Shown piece by piece: positions 32,395 to 43,924 of a DNA stretch of 64,000 bases. The position numbers and the translations under genes were made by a program. Within the stretch, counting starts at the first letter, position 1. The number at the start of each line of letters is the position of its first letter. Source of the stretch: Oscheius dolichura. Lineage: Eukaryota; Nematoda; Chromadorea; Rhabditida; Rhabditidae. The notes beneath the pieces were generated by a model that was given only the letters and a program-made list of their open reading frames with translations, had not been told where the DNA came from and did not search any database. The DNA is taken from positions 7,254,001 through 7,318,000 of the forward strand of contig OW051496.1 in the NCBI GenBank assembly GCA_932521035.1, in the 5' to 3' direction.

Positions 32395-34900
32395 CTAATA
32401 TTGCAATGCGGGATTCTCTTTGAGCTCGGCCAGGCCGGGGGCGATGTCCCCGTGTCGCTTGTGTAGTTCGGCTCCCTTCTTCCGCCTCTGCTCACCTCTC
32501 ATAAACAATAATTCGACTTCTTCAATAGCGCAATTCTTTGTCTCCGGCACAAAGAATATCACGAACACCAGGGCGACACACGTGATTCCAAAATAGAGGA
32601 AGAAGGTGCCTAAAGATACCGATATGTTCGCAGTTAAATAAAGATAGTTACCGTATTTTGTGATGGCCTGAGTCAGGGAGAGGAATGTGAGGGAGATAAT
32701 GAGGTTGAATATCCAATTGACGGCCGTCGAGATGGAGACGCACGTTCCACGGGCCCAGAGAGGATAGAACTCGGCATTCAACACCCACGGTAGAGGGGCA
32801 TAGCCTGGAAAATGTCCTCTTATCCAGTGGGAGATGACTCATCCCCTTCGTATCCCGCTTCCCTCTCCCTTAAAATTGCTTCTTGAGCTCCTTGAGCGCT
32901 GAGCAATCTAACTCCACAGAGAGCGAACTCGAAACCCTCGTCACTACGTTTTGATCTCTGCTCGTCCCGGCCATTTGTTTTAGAGGTGCCCCACTGCTCG
33001 AAAAACATACCAATACTGAAGAAGGACAAGTAGACAACCATCAGGACGATGGGGATGGCCGTGTACTTGCTGTGACAGAAGCCGGAGAGGAATTCCACCT
33101 TGGGGGGAATGTCCGGATTGGTCACATTGGCACAAGGTCCCGGGCCCAGTTGGAAGCCATCCTGGGCCGGGAGGCAGTAGCCTCCGCCGACGTCGGTCTG
33201 GCAGAAGCCGCAGTGCTCGTTCGTCGTGCAGGAGTCACAATTGCTGAAGGAAGATGGTTTTTTAGGGGGAGCAACTAACTCAAAGTCGAAACAATGCCCC
33301 GCTTCTGCCGACTCTGCCGTGACATTGGAGAGGGGACTGAAGGCAGGAACGCTGTCCTTGTTGATGAGGATGAAGGCACCACCCATCAGGGCCAGGGTGA
33401 TACCGACGCCAATGACAGAGACGATCAGCAGCATCCTCCGGCCAGTTCTTTCTATCAGGTACATAGGAATGAAGGTACAGATAAAGTTGACAGCTGAAAG
33501 AGTTTCCACCATGGGTTAGGGGGGAGGAGGATGACTCACAAGAGACACCGACAGAGATCCAAATAACGGTGTGATTATTGCGGATTCCGGAGGATTGGAT
33601 GATCTTCCCTGTGTAGTACCTAAGCTGGAGAATTATTGAGGATTCCCAGGTAAACTGACATGATGGTATTGATGCCGGAGAGTTGCTGAAATCCCTGGAG
33701 CATACAGCCGACAAAGAGGGCCTTTCGCACGTGGGGAGTTTTGAAGATTCGCGACAACGTCGACTGGCCCGCAATGTGTTCGGCCTTTAGCTCCTGTTCC
33801 TGGGCATTGGCAATCTCGCTCATCTCGTACTCGATCCACTCCTGGTTGCCGTAGTAGATCCGTTTGACGACCTCCTCCGCCTCGTCCTTCCTGTTGTTCT
33901 CATACAACCAGCGGGGACTCTCCGGCAGGTAGAAGAACATTATGAACTGGATGGCCGCCGGCACCGCGGCGAATCCTAGCATCAATCTGAACTGTTAATT
34001 CTTTTCATAGTCTTGATCTCCACCTCCAGCCGACTTCTTCCGGATTCACGTAACTGAAACCACCAGCGAAGATATTGGCAGCTAGGAGGCCGAAGGTTAT
34101 CATGAGCTGGAAGCCGGTGACCAGTCGGCCGCGGATATGGGAAGGGGAAGCTTCTCCGACGTAGACAGGGACAATCATCGAGGCGAAACCTGGATGGGGT
34201 ACTGTAAGTGGCTACGAAGAGCCGTACCTATGGCAATGCCCAGTAGAACTCGCCCAATAACCAACATGATTTTGTTGATAGAGATGGCACATACCAGCGC
34301 CCCGATGAAGAATATGAAACTGCTTCCAATTATGACCTTCTTCCTTCCAAAACGATCAGATCCCGGGCCAGAAAGCAACGATCCCAACGCGGCGAAACCT
34401 ATAAAAGACTCTTCCTCTCGGATGAAATTTAAACTTTTCAGGGGGAGGGAGGAAGAGCTAGAAGGCAATAAGAAGCTGTCAGTTATCTCCGGCTACTAAA
34501 TTTGGCACCCCCGAAAGGGATCCTTTTTCTTGGTGGAAGACCTTTTGCTCTTTCCCCTCCGATTCTGAGAACCATCAAGGATTCTCTTCATCCGTCTTCC
34601 TTTCCCAAAGAAACCAAAGAACTGACCCGGGGTGACGGAGACGACAACCTCCTGCCAGATATTATTCATCGGCTTCATCTGGTCATTCTTGGGGACGAAC
34701 AGCATGGCCGAGGAGACGATACCCGTATCATAGCCGAAGAGGAAGCCGCCAATTACGGCACTGAACGCCAGGACGTAGACATACATCCCGACCTTGGGAG
34801 GGGTCGCAGGCCGTTCAGCATTACTGTCTGCTGTCTTTACCTGGATGGAGTTTGTGTATATGGAAGAGGGGAGAGAACTTACGACGTTAATCTGAACCAT
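32395..34900 (-). CDS. HMIT: Proton/myo-inositol cotransporter, HMIT (SLC2A13-like)
   Basis: MFS sugar-transporter family, twelve helices. Seen in order: [20 protein letters not shown] with the GYDTG signature, [16 protein letters not shown] (loop 2 D-R-x-G-R-[KR]), [75 protein letters not shown], then a long extracellular loop 9 with paired Cys ([14 protein letters not shown]), typical of HMIT and PSI-like. It continues [31 protein letters not shown] and a Lys-rich tail ending NPALQY. The loop-9 Cys domain separates HMIT from plain GLUTs. The start is taken at MVQINV (34898-34900); the frame is open further upstream without an ATG, so an extra 5' exon is possible. Stop at 32395-32397. Confidence 0.9.
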
Positions 34901-36977
34901 GGGGACAACGCTGGAATGAGGTTGAAGATGCTCGAAGTTGGGCGGGGCCGGGAATCTTCTGTCTTCCTGTGGAACTAAAACACAACCAGTAGGAGGCAAA
35001 AAATAACACAGAAACGAAGAAGACGTGGGAAGGAGTACGAGTTATTTCCTTACTGATTACGGTACCAGCAATTACCCTCAGACAGGTAGTCAACGGACAG
35101 AGAGGGAGGAGACCTCCAAAAGGACGAGAGAGGACGGAGGACGAGGGGGGATACAGTAACCTCCCAGTTCCGCCTGCTCCTAATAATCCAGTCTTATTTT
35201 TCGTATTTTCTTCTCTAGAAATGATCTCTCTTCCTCTCCCTCCTCTCCTCTCCAGAAAGAAGTACGTATCATCCCCACAATGTGAATAATTGCATCGTGC
35301 ACGTGGTCTTAATTGTACGGGGAGAGGAAGCTCTCCTCTAGGAGAACTAATTGGAGAGTGTGTTCTTTTAGGAAAACCACCGTGGCTACAGAGAAGGCCA
35401 CTCACTGCAAAGAGGATGAAGGCACTGGGAAGATTCTCACGTTGATTGGCTTTTTGGAGGGGAAGGGGAGGGGGCGATGTCAAGGGCCAGGAAGTTTCTT
35501 ATCCTCTTCTAGAGAAAGACCAAAAAATCACTCTGTCCTGGCATTTTAGACAAAGATAAACGGGGGCAGATACCATTCCGACCGAGAGGGAACTGGGGTT
35601 ATCCTCCCGGTCGGAGCCGACGAAAAACACGGCCCTGACAACATATTTTATGGCCTTGGTCTGTAACATTTGCAGAATTGCGTCACTGTTTTGAGGTGGA
35701 AGCCCGCACCTCGAGGTAATCCCCATTATTACGGAGGCAAATCCGGTTATCCGCCAGGTTAGGAGACAAACAGTCCCGGGTGGTTTGTGATATCAAAAAG
35801 GACCAGAAGTAGCTCATTTCCATTGCCTATAGTACAGACGATGATTCTGTTGTCTGGTTGCCTGGAAAGGGTAAAGAGAGCTGACAGAACGGGCAATCGA
35901 GGCCTTTACTCTTCTCACAATGAAGACTTTTTTGATTCACCCGGTGGGAACAGAAGGGAGAAAAGACCGGGTAGAGAAGGAACAGAAGACGGACATTAAG
36001 CTATTTCCTTCCGCTACTCGTGGGTCAACAAGGATTAACAGGCGGGGCAGAAAGTATCATTTCCAATAAAATGGGGAAACACGGCTTATATGTCAGAATT
36101 GAGCTGGTAGAAAGGTCATGGCAACATAAATCAGCCCAGGATGAGGGTAGACTGTACTCGGGCTAGACGGTAAAGAGACGAAGGAGGCGGCTGGGGAAAG
36201 GGCAAGTAAGAAGCAAAACATGCCAGAAGCCATTGAGTAAATGGCAGGACATCTTATGACACCATGTTTTTTTGGGGGAAACAGACAAATGGTAGAGAGG
36301 AGTGACGAGGGGACAGTCACCCACACCATATTGTGGGCACTGTGTTGATCCCCATGAGACTTCAGCTCAATAGGACAGGAAGGCCGCCTCTCTTCTCCAT
36401 GTCCTCCTGGAGAGACTTTTCACTCTGCTGGCAAGAGGAGTATCTGGTAGAAGGACAGGAGAGAAGAAGCCAGCGGAACACGAAAAGGAAAAGATAAATA
36501 GCTGAAAAGCAACGAATAGTTCCGACAGGGAAGAGGGAAGGTCTCCTCTACCGTCTGCCTCGGGTCGATTTGCCAGTGTTTCAATGTAAATTCGTCCAAT
36601 CTGACCCGATAACCGGTTCACAGACACGTGGACAACAGAGAAGAAGACGAACTTTACTGGTGGGAAATTGATAGGGGGAAACCCGTCCCGGTGTGACCTT
36701 TTGGGGAGGACATCTCTAGCCTGAACTAACCCCTTTTGATAAATTCTATGCGGAAGTTATTAATCTTACCGTAAGCCAAGGGTACCTAGAAAAAGAAGGT
36801 GAGGATCAAGAAGTAGTTCCGTGTTCAAAGAGCCGCGCCTTAATTGGGCTTTGGCCTGCCGCATGCCCACGAGGCGGCCCCCCTGCTCTCCTCTTACAGG
36901 ATCAAGTTGCCCCGAAATTAACTTGCTCCGCGTTTATTAGCACACGTTATAATCAGCATCAGTATCATCTCGAAATA
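34901..36977. other. Intergenic 2.1 kb, no gene recognised
   Basis: Upstream of HMIT and downstream of the C6-like gene. A short plus-strand stretch near 35710-35757 (PRGNPHYYGGKSGYPP) resembles the Tyr/Gly/Pro first exons of the CYSTM-like genes but has no partner exon. Otherwise nothing convincing. Confidence 0.35.
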
Positions 36978-37970
36978 TCAGGTAGAGTGGCAGGAGAGTG
37001 TATTGACGACCAGCATGATGTGCCCCTTCTGTTCCAGTGTCCATTCTCCATTATTATTACAGTTAAATTCGACCGTCTGCACTCCTTGTCGCCCGAGGCC
37101 GCTTTCACCGTAGTTGATCTGGAACATGCCCTTTTAGAAGGCCCTATCCTATTACAGTATCCCCTTGTCTTATTGTTAAAAGTACCCACCTGAAGGAAGC
37201 TGAATCCCTCGTCCCTCTGTGGTGAGCACGTCGTCCTTTGTACAAAGCATCCATTAGATCCCAGTGTCTTCTCAATCTTCAATGTGCCAGCGTGCTCCCG
37301 TTGGCGGACAGGGATTTCCGGCGTATTGAAGCATGATGCGCAGCCTGTAAATGGTAGAATGAGGAGGTCACTGGGTCTCGAGGGGAAGAAAGACGTTAAA
37401 GTTGTGTTTTTGTTTGCTCTTCCAACGGCCGTGTTTATCCCGCGATGCGGGTGGCAGCTCCCAACAAGCGATTACGCCTCGAACACTGGCGTCTCTTATG
37501 TTTGACTATGATGTGGACAGCAAAAATAGGAACGCGAGAAAAACATTGCTGTGGGATTTCTTTCTTCTAGTGGGACGTGGATTCTCCCAGAAAATGTTAC
37601 ATGGACGAGGGTGTCCCACCCTCTTCCGTCTTCCCCCCTTGGCATTCCTGCGTGAAGATGGTGGAGGATACAACAAGGGGGACTGTTGAGAACCTAAAGC
37701 AGCCCCCACTTGTCTGCCAATGCCCCGTGTGATCCCTATCACTAATATGGTCACCAAAAACAGGAAAATACGACCCACGACCTGAGGTAGGCATCCTCCA
37801 CAGGGCGCATTTTGTGGGAATTCCTACGGATAACCTCTCAACGACATAGTAATCGGTCAGGCCTTGATTAGTCCCGGTTAGCAGTGGATAAGTGACCGAT
37901 ACAAACCTTTGGGAGGGAGGCTCGACACGGCAGCAACGATGGTAAGAAGAAGGATGGCCAGCTGGAGCAT
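36978..37970 (-). CDS. Secreted C6/DUF281-like protein
   Basis: Three exons (37907-37970, 37190-37344, 36978-37130), with introns of 562 and 59 nt. Signal peptide MLQLAILLLTIVAAVSS, then GCASCFNTPEIPV, GSNGCFVQRTTCSPQ, and a final exon with QTVEFNCNNNGEW...LVVNTLSC. The CxxC start, the paired Cys in the middle and the FxCNxNGEW block match the C6/DUF281 domain, which is almost confined to nematodes. Function unknown. This gene is one of the better markers of the phylum here. Confidence 0.75.
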
Positions 37971-38163
37971 GCTGCCGGTTGGAGTGCTTGAAGCAACCAC
38001 GAATGCCGATCCACGGCGTCGGGCGCCTATCCTCCCCAGTTGAGCAAACTCGACCTGTGACCGGAAGCGCCACGAAAGAATAGAGAGAGATGATTCTATT
38101 TGTTTATAGGGGATGTATAGTCAGGGTAAAAAACAGTTTATTCGAGAAGGAGACAGGGGAGAT

Positions 38164-39167
38164 CTAACAGCAACAGCACAGGCAGTTCTCGCAGCACTCC
38201 TCCAAGCAGCATCCACAGCAGAGGCCGGCCAGGAGAGCCGCACAGAGTCCTCCTCCTCCTCCGCCACCACCGCCATGGTGTCGAGGTTGCTCGACGCTGA
38301 AAGGCAGAAGTTTCATGATCTTTAGAAGTGTCTTTGCCCTTTGTCGAAAGGGGCAGGGTGAGGGATGCCCTGGCCTCTGGGCCGACTACCGGATGCCCCG
38401 GTTTCGGTAAGAAAGAGGCCTTCTGAGGCTACCAATCATCTTGGGTTAGTCGACTAGATCATTAAGACCGCCTTGAGGTAAAAAATCGGGAGGAGCATTC
38501 CCTTTTCCGTTTTTTACTAGAGGTACCCGCTGATCTTCCGTCTCCCTTGAAAATAAGGAGAAATTTGAAGCGTCATGGGCACTCCGAGGAAAGGTTGAGA
38601 AAAGAAAAAAAAGTGGAAAATGTCTATGGTAGCGTCATAATACATTGTCTTTTGGATAATCATACGGTAATTTTTAGAGAAGGGGAGGCAGAGATAGAGA
38701 GAAATACAGAGTGCCTCGAAATCAGCGTTCTTCTCTTTGCTATTCAAAGTGATCTCACTGCAGTCCTCGACTTTTCCTTATTACCTCAGTAAAAAAATCT
38801 GGAAACAGTATAATCTGACGTCGTTTCCGCCCCTTTTCAGGATCGCCCTTCACGTGCCCTCCCATGATATTTGAACAAGCAGCAGTATTTACCCCCCGTC
38901 GGAGGCTTTTGCCGGCTGGCACATCGCCGCTGATCTGGGTGTTCATTTCCGTCGAGACTCTTTTAAAGATAATTGGCTAACTAACTAGACGGTCTGAGGA
39001 TGTGGCGGGGGATAGTAGCCTTGTGGGGGAGGATAGGCGCCGGGCTGGGCGTTGTAGTACGGCTGCTGGGGGTAGGCATTCTGGAAAGGGAGGAGTAGAG
39101 GCGGATAGAGGGTGACACTTACCGGGGGAGGATAGTCACAGTGATGGTGATGGTGGTGGTGAGTCAT
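38164..39167 (-). CDS. CYSTM-like Cys-rich membrane-tail protein, copy 1
   Basis: Two recognised parts. The 5' part (about 38990-39167) has a His run (MTHHHHHHH) followed by Pro/Tyr repeats (QGYYPPPHPQTV). The 3' exon (38164 to about 38289) reads VEQPRHH, a Gly run, then LCAALLAGLCCGCCLEECC and a Cys end. The layout (Pro/Tyr/Gly-rich head, T-V-x-VE link, C-terminal Cys-rich short membrane segment) fits the CYSTM superfamily of stress-linked tail-anchored proteins. The junction phase between the parts does not close with a plain GT-AG intron: the 5' part runs into a stop right after PQTV. Confidence 0.65.
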
Positions 39168-39728
39168 CCTATCTGGAAATGGGGCTATGAGGAGGGTTGG
39201 AAGGAGGAAAGAGGAAGGCCGAGAGCATTGGGCCGTCTCGTGGCCTCAGAAGACGCGCCTCACTGGGACAGTTCGAAAATCAAGGGATCGACAGAGAATG
39301 GGCTGTATAGATTTTGGTAGACGAGGAGAACTTTTCAACACAAAAGGAACTAAATCAGGCGACTGTGAAGCCGATTCACTCAGTTCGCGTCGGTCTCACA
39401 CCGGGCGGAATTGATCGTCGCCTCTTTTGTGTCTGTGTGCTTTTTCTGCTGCTGGAGAATGGCAAGATCTGACAAGAGGAGAGGAGAGAAATGCGAGGAG
39501 GAAACCACACGGGGCGGGATGGAATTGGGCCGTGAGTCAGCTCCTGGCAAATGCAAACAGCAGCTACCTGCTCTCACTTACCTACGATGACGAGAGCTTT
39601 GCCTCTCCTCCGCCACAGTTCGACGCTACAATTAGACTTCAGAGAAGAGAAAAATCCTTTATTTAGTACGTATTTACATGGGAAAAATTGGAATTATGCG
39701 AATAGTGTCTTCTGGGAAAGAGGAAGAA
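39168..39728. other. Gap between the two CYSTM-like genes
   Basis: No gene recognised; it should hold the promoter of copy 1 and the 3' end of copy 2. Confidence 0.35.
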
Positions 39729-40377
39729 TCAGCAGCCACAACAGCAACAGTCGTCACAGCACTCCTCCATGCAGCAGCCACAGCAGAGGCCGGCCAGCAG
39801 AGCGGCACACAATCCTCCTCCTCCTCCGCCACCACCTCGACGACGCTCCTCAACACTGAAAACGGGAAATGTTATTCTATTTTTCCCTTTTCTATCGGCG
39901 ATCGTGTACTGTTTCTGCTGGGAAGGCTTTATAATGTGTTGCTTGTTTGAGCACCTGCCCCCGTTCTCTACCCTCTGAATTTCCATAAAACGAGGAACTG
40001 TTCCCCATCGGATTGGAAACCTCATAATCCCCCTGAAAGGTTATGCGCACTGGGTCAGCAAAGCTGTGAACAACAATCGCTGACAGGCGGCCGACATGTT
40101 TGACAATCTCCGGGAAACAGGGAGTAGATCAACAAAAGAGGGGAGACTATACAATGGATTGATCCTTGCTGCTATTCTCAAGTGGTTTCCCATTCTGATC
40201 GAGGTGTTTCACTAGACTGTACAGTCTCTTTTGATATTCCCAGGGAAGGTAAAGAGAGCAGAACGTACTAAACTGTCTGAGGCTGTCCGTAGCCGGCATT
40301 CGGGTACGGCTGTCCATATCCTCCTCCTCCTGGCTGGTTATTATAGTAGGGCTGTTGTTGTCCGTAGGGTTGGCTCA
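39729..40377 (-). CDS. CYSTM-like Cys-rich membrane-tail protein, copy 2
   Basis: The 5' part starts MSQPYGQQQPYYNNQPGGGG (ATG at 40375-40377) and runs to GYGQPQTV followed by a stop, as in copy 1. The 3' exon (39729 to about 39859) reads VEERRR, a Gly run, LCAALLAGLCCGCCMEECC and a Cys-rich end. The last exon is nearly the same at the DNA level as that of copy 1, while the first parts are quite different. The same junction problem is seen, so both copies share one intron rule that I have not worked out; an intermediate small exon is possible. Confidence 0.65.
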
Positions 40378-41553
40378 TTTTCTGAAATACGGCTGGATGG
40401 ATAGGTATGGGAGGGAAGGGGGATAGACTGAGAAACGGTGTCCAGGTAACGGCCACCGACAAAAACAACAACAAGAAGGGGGAGAAGGCCATTTCGCAAC
40501 CGGGAGTGACGAGGTGGGGTTATTATTTCGCCGGCCGACGTAAACAACGTCTTTTTTTGTGAAACGGGATATGTGACTAATCAAATGATAGATTTGGAAA
40601 TTGGAAGAAATTCTAAAGAGGGAAAAGAGCTGGGCAGGGTTCCACCCTGGACAAAACACCAAAGTAATACCTTTTCTTTCGATAAAAAGGATACGAAGAG
40701 AGAAACGGGGCGCCGTCAATGGGATGTTCAATAATCGCGGTTCGAAAACATCGCTATTCCGTCGATGTTTTGGAACATTTGGACGGACGGTTTACGGGCG
40801 GAGGTAAACTGTCTATAATAGGGAGGAGGGCGAGATGGCTGGATAGGAGTAAGGACTGGGAGGAGGAGGAGGACGTGTTCCTGGAGAGGGAATAGTCACA
40901 GTTTTATCCAGTTAAACAAATAGAACACGGTCAATAATTGACCAAGGGGCATCCGGTCAAGATTTTTAGGAGACCGGGGACAGTTGAGGCAGTGCAAGGG
41001 CGGCCACCTGGACGGCGGCACTGAACGACCAGTAAAGGCGACTGCAAAGGAAGAGATCCGAGGAGATTATATAGAAAGAGGAAGGGAAGAGACACCGCCA
41101 CTACCAGCCCTCCATATAATTGTCTAGAAAACTGAGGCGGGAGAAACCAGGAGAGGAAGAGGAGGCCTGCCCCCGAGAGAACAGGTTACCTCGCCCAACT
41201 AATAACGCCCACCAACGTCTTCCGAGATACTTCTTGTTTATTTTTTATCCTTCTTCGTTCTCAACTGATAACAGCTATAAATAAAAAAAGATGGTTGAAT
41301 CCTCAACGAAAACAACATAAAACGGCCGGCCGTCAACTGTGAACCGTCATCTGTTTTGTAGGGTATTTATTCACGGCGGCAGGGAGAGCTCCTCCCCGCC
41401 GTGAGTCATCCACCCTGTTTGTCGTATTTCATAGATTTCGGTTATGAAAAGGAGAAGAGCGAGAGAGGTCAACTCTTCCCGGGGTGGTGTTTGCCGGGGT
41501 CATTCATAGACACAGTTACCAGGCGAGGAGGAGACACGGCTCAAGGAGACACG
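40378..41553. other. Intergenic 1.2 kb, no gene recognised
   Basis: Upstream of CYSTM-like copy 2. Contains purine-rich runs near 40820-40890 and no believable frame. Confidence 0.35.
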
Positions 41554-41877
41554 TCACGGGATGACACCGGCGGAACATGATCTGCGACGCCTAAATTTTG
41601 AAATGTTTGAACAACCTTCGACAAAGCTATCGTTCAAAACTTTTTTTAGAAAACAATACAAGCTTTGAGGGGAAAGGGCGAAGCAGATGGTAGAGGCGAC
41701 GGCTGAGAAGGAGACGGTGCCCATGGGGTGTCTCGAATTGAAGACAAGCCTCAAGATGACGGAGGAAGGGCCGCAGAAGAACACAACGGCCATCTGGAGC
41801 CTGGAAAAGGATCTCCCCAACTGGGAGACGGAACAGGAGGAGAAGAACGGGATTCTAGTGGAGGCGCTGGTTCGCTT
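41554..41877 (-). pseudogene. Possible receptor remnant (last helices only)
   Basis: After an acceptor (CTTGCAG) a minus-strand frame reads KRTSASTRIPFFSSCSVSQL, then two hydrophobic helices with SRLQMAVVFFCGPSSVILRL and VSFSAVASTICFALSPQSLY, resembling helices 6 and 7 of a serpentine receptor. No earlier helices were found to the right on this strand, so this may be a fragment or a gene whose other exons I missed. Confidence 0.35.
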
Positions 41878-42270
41878 CTGCAAGATTCCACTGGAATCCC
41901 CTCCACATGCTCCCCCCTTTTGTAAACTTTTTGATCTGAAATGTGTCGGTTCTAACTTCATATTCCGACGAATAGCGCCATTTGCATTCAACCTCCTGCC
42001 ATCCATACGCCACTTCCTCCTGACCGTCCTTTCTCCTTCCCGCTGTCTTCCTGATGACAGTGTCGGTGTCTTTGCCCGTCTGTCTTCCCTCCACGGTAGA
42101 AATACAAGGCTATTCCCCTGCTTCCGGCCTAATTACAGTTCAAAAAGTGTTATTTCCCCGTCTAATGAGGGCGTAATCGGTTCAACCGGGGTTGTTATAT
42201 CCTTTATATGATTACATAGTAGCTAGCTGTCCCTTCCTCTTCCTCCTCTTCCCCGTATAGCTCCAGACAG

Positions 42271-43793
42271 ATGGTCCTTTCCGATTTCGTCGTGGCCTTC
42301 AGCAATGTCGGCGTCCTTGTCACCCTGCCCCTCCATCTCCTCCTATTCCGCGCCCTATGGAAGATGAGGAACAGTTTGAACAGTTCCTTCCATGTTCTGG
42401 TCCGATATATCTGTTGGTTACGGTAAAAACCCAACCAGGTTTGCCCTTTTCAGCGGCAATGTCCATGATATGCTGCATCCTCCGGCTGGCCGTCGAGCTG
42501 CCGGCTACTCATCCTCCGCTCGACAGGACCATTGCCTTCCACAATCCTTTTCTGGAGAATATCGGTGAGTTCGACTAGAAAGAGGAGGATGTTCCCCTAG
42601 TGGGCTGGCTGATCGACCTCGGCAACATCTCCATCGGCCTGACCATCAACATGATCCACGCTTTCGCTGCCGTCAATCGCCTGATTGCCATTACCCTGCC
42701 CGGTCATTACCAGAGGATGATGACTGCCGGGAGGACGACGGCCTTCTGTGTCAGCTGCCTTCTGTCCTGGATAATCCTCCGTCTGCCCTGTCTCTATCCC
42801 GTCACTTTCATGGCCTACGAGTTCAAAAATACGACAACAAGTAGGACGTATCCAGGCAGTTCAAAGAGAGACGATTCCAGTTGGCTATGTGATCAGCGAC
42901 GAGGCCGTCATCGGCCTCTACACGGTGCCCATCCTCCTGATCGGAGTGTTGACCACAGTCATTATCTACATTTGTTATATAGTCATAGGAGTGAAAGTAA
43001 TGTGGACCTCGGTGAGAAATGGGATATCAGAAGAGCATAGGGTTCTCAAGGGCCGGGCCGGGCTGTCGCATAACACGGCTATTTTTGTACATTTTTGGTC
43101 TAACTTTTTACTCTCTTAATTTTTTCTTTTTTTAGTGAGAAACTAGAGATCAATGGCTACACTTTGATATATTACACGAGGATAAACTGTCTAAAAGCAA
43201 TGCATGAGAGGCTGCGGGCTTTTACGAGCCTGTACTCGTTGTACATAACAACTGGATCTCTATTTTATATATCAAAGTGTAGCCCTTGATCTCTAGTTTT
43301 AAACTAAAAAAAGAAAAAAAACAAAAAATGAAGAGAGTAAAAAGTTATAGACCAAAAATGTACAAAAAATGGCCATGTTACGTAATATCCCGGCCCGGTC
43401 CGTGAGAACCCTAGAAGAGCAGTTTCAGATTATTTATAACCATCATCTTCAAAAATCAGTGAAGAAGGCCACGTTGGCCGCCCTCATCTCCTCTTCGGGG
43501 GCTATACTAGCCATGACTGTTGCCGTCGTCCAGCAGGTCCAGTGGATGTACGACCAGACCAATTTCTTTCCGGTTGATTATTATTTTGCCTATTTTGGCT
43601 TTGGAATTTCCTTAAATCTGAGTATCCATCCGTGGTGCTTGATGGCCATTTTTCCGGATGTGGGTATTTCTCTTGTAAAGTCAAATAAAATTTTAGATTC
43701 GCAAGAAGATGTTCACGCTAAAGGAAGACAAGAAACCATTATTCCAAAGTTCTGCCAGCCCTTCAGCCTTTCTGAAAATCTAAACTCGAACCT
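42271..43793 (+). CDS. Serpentine receptor, Srx-like, with a transposon in an intron
   Basis: Reads MVLSDFVVAFSNVGVLVTLP (helix 1), AMSMICCILRLAVELPA (helix 2), NISIGLTINMIHAFAAVNRL ending IAITLPGHYQRM (helix 3 with the Srx-type NRLxxIxxPxxY), helix 4 FCVSCLLSWIILRLPCLYP, helix 5 VPILLIGVLTTVIIYICYIV. After the intron 43012-43428 come IIYNHHLQKSVKKATLAALI (helix 6) and FAYFGFGISLNLSIHPWCLM (helix 7). The last intron 43660-43696 gives the tail DIRKKMFTLKEDKKP and stop TAA at 43791-43793. The large intron carries the element at 43038-43413; reading through it gives a stop, so splicing is required. Related to the receptor at 30897. Confidence 0.8.
43038..43413. mobile_element. Foldback hAT-type MITE, 376 bp
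   Basis: Termini TAGGGTTCTCA (43038-43048) and TGAGAACCCTA (43403-43413) are exact inverted copies. The inverted repeat continues, with some differences, over about 135-147 bp per arm (43038-43172 and 43267-43413) around a spacer of about 94 bp. Flanks are a perfect 8-bp direct duplication, GAAGAGCA, at 43030-43037 and 43414-43421. Eight-base target duplications and YARNG-type termini are the marks of hAT elements. No transposase is encoded, so it is non-autonomous. Confidence 0.88.
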
Positions 43794-43924
43794 CCCCTTT
43801 CCGAAGAAGAAAAATTGATTTCAAATTTATCAACGATAACAACAATTAAACTATTTACGAACAACAAAAACAAAGGCAAAACAAAATAAGCGAGAAGCCA
43901 AAAACGGAATCTCATAACTATTAT

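Noticed and set aside
41687..42211. Plus-strand gene of 174 codons
   Set aside because: It overlaps a minus-strand frame that encodes membrane helices and has no protein character of its own.
314..42425. Recurring TACGGTA/TACCGTA heptamer (for example 314, 2233, 2245, 2305, 13972, 14015, 35058, 36767, 38663, 42419)
   Set aside because: The number is only modestly above what chance gives for a 7-mer on both strands in 64 kb, and some copies are simply splice donors.
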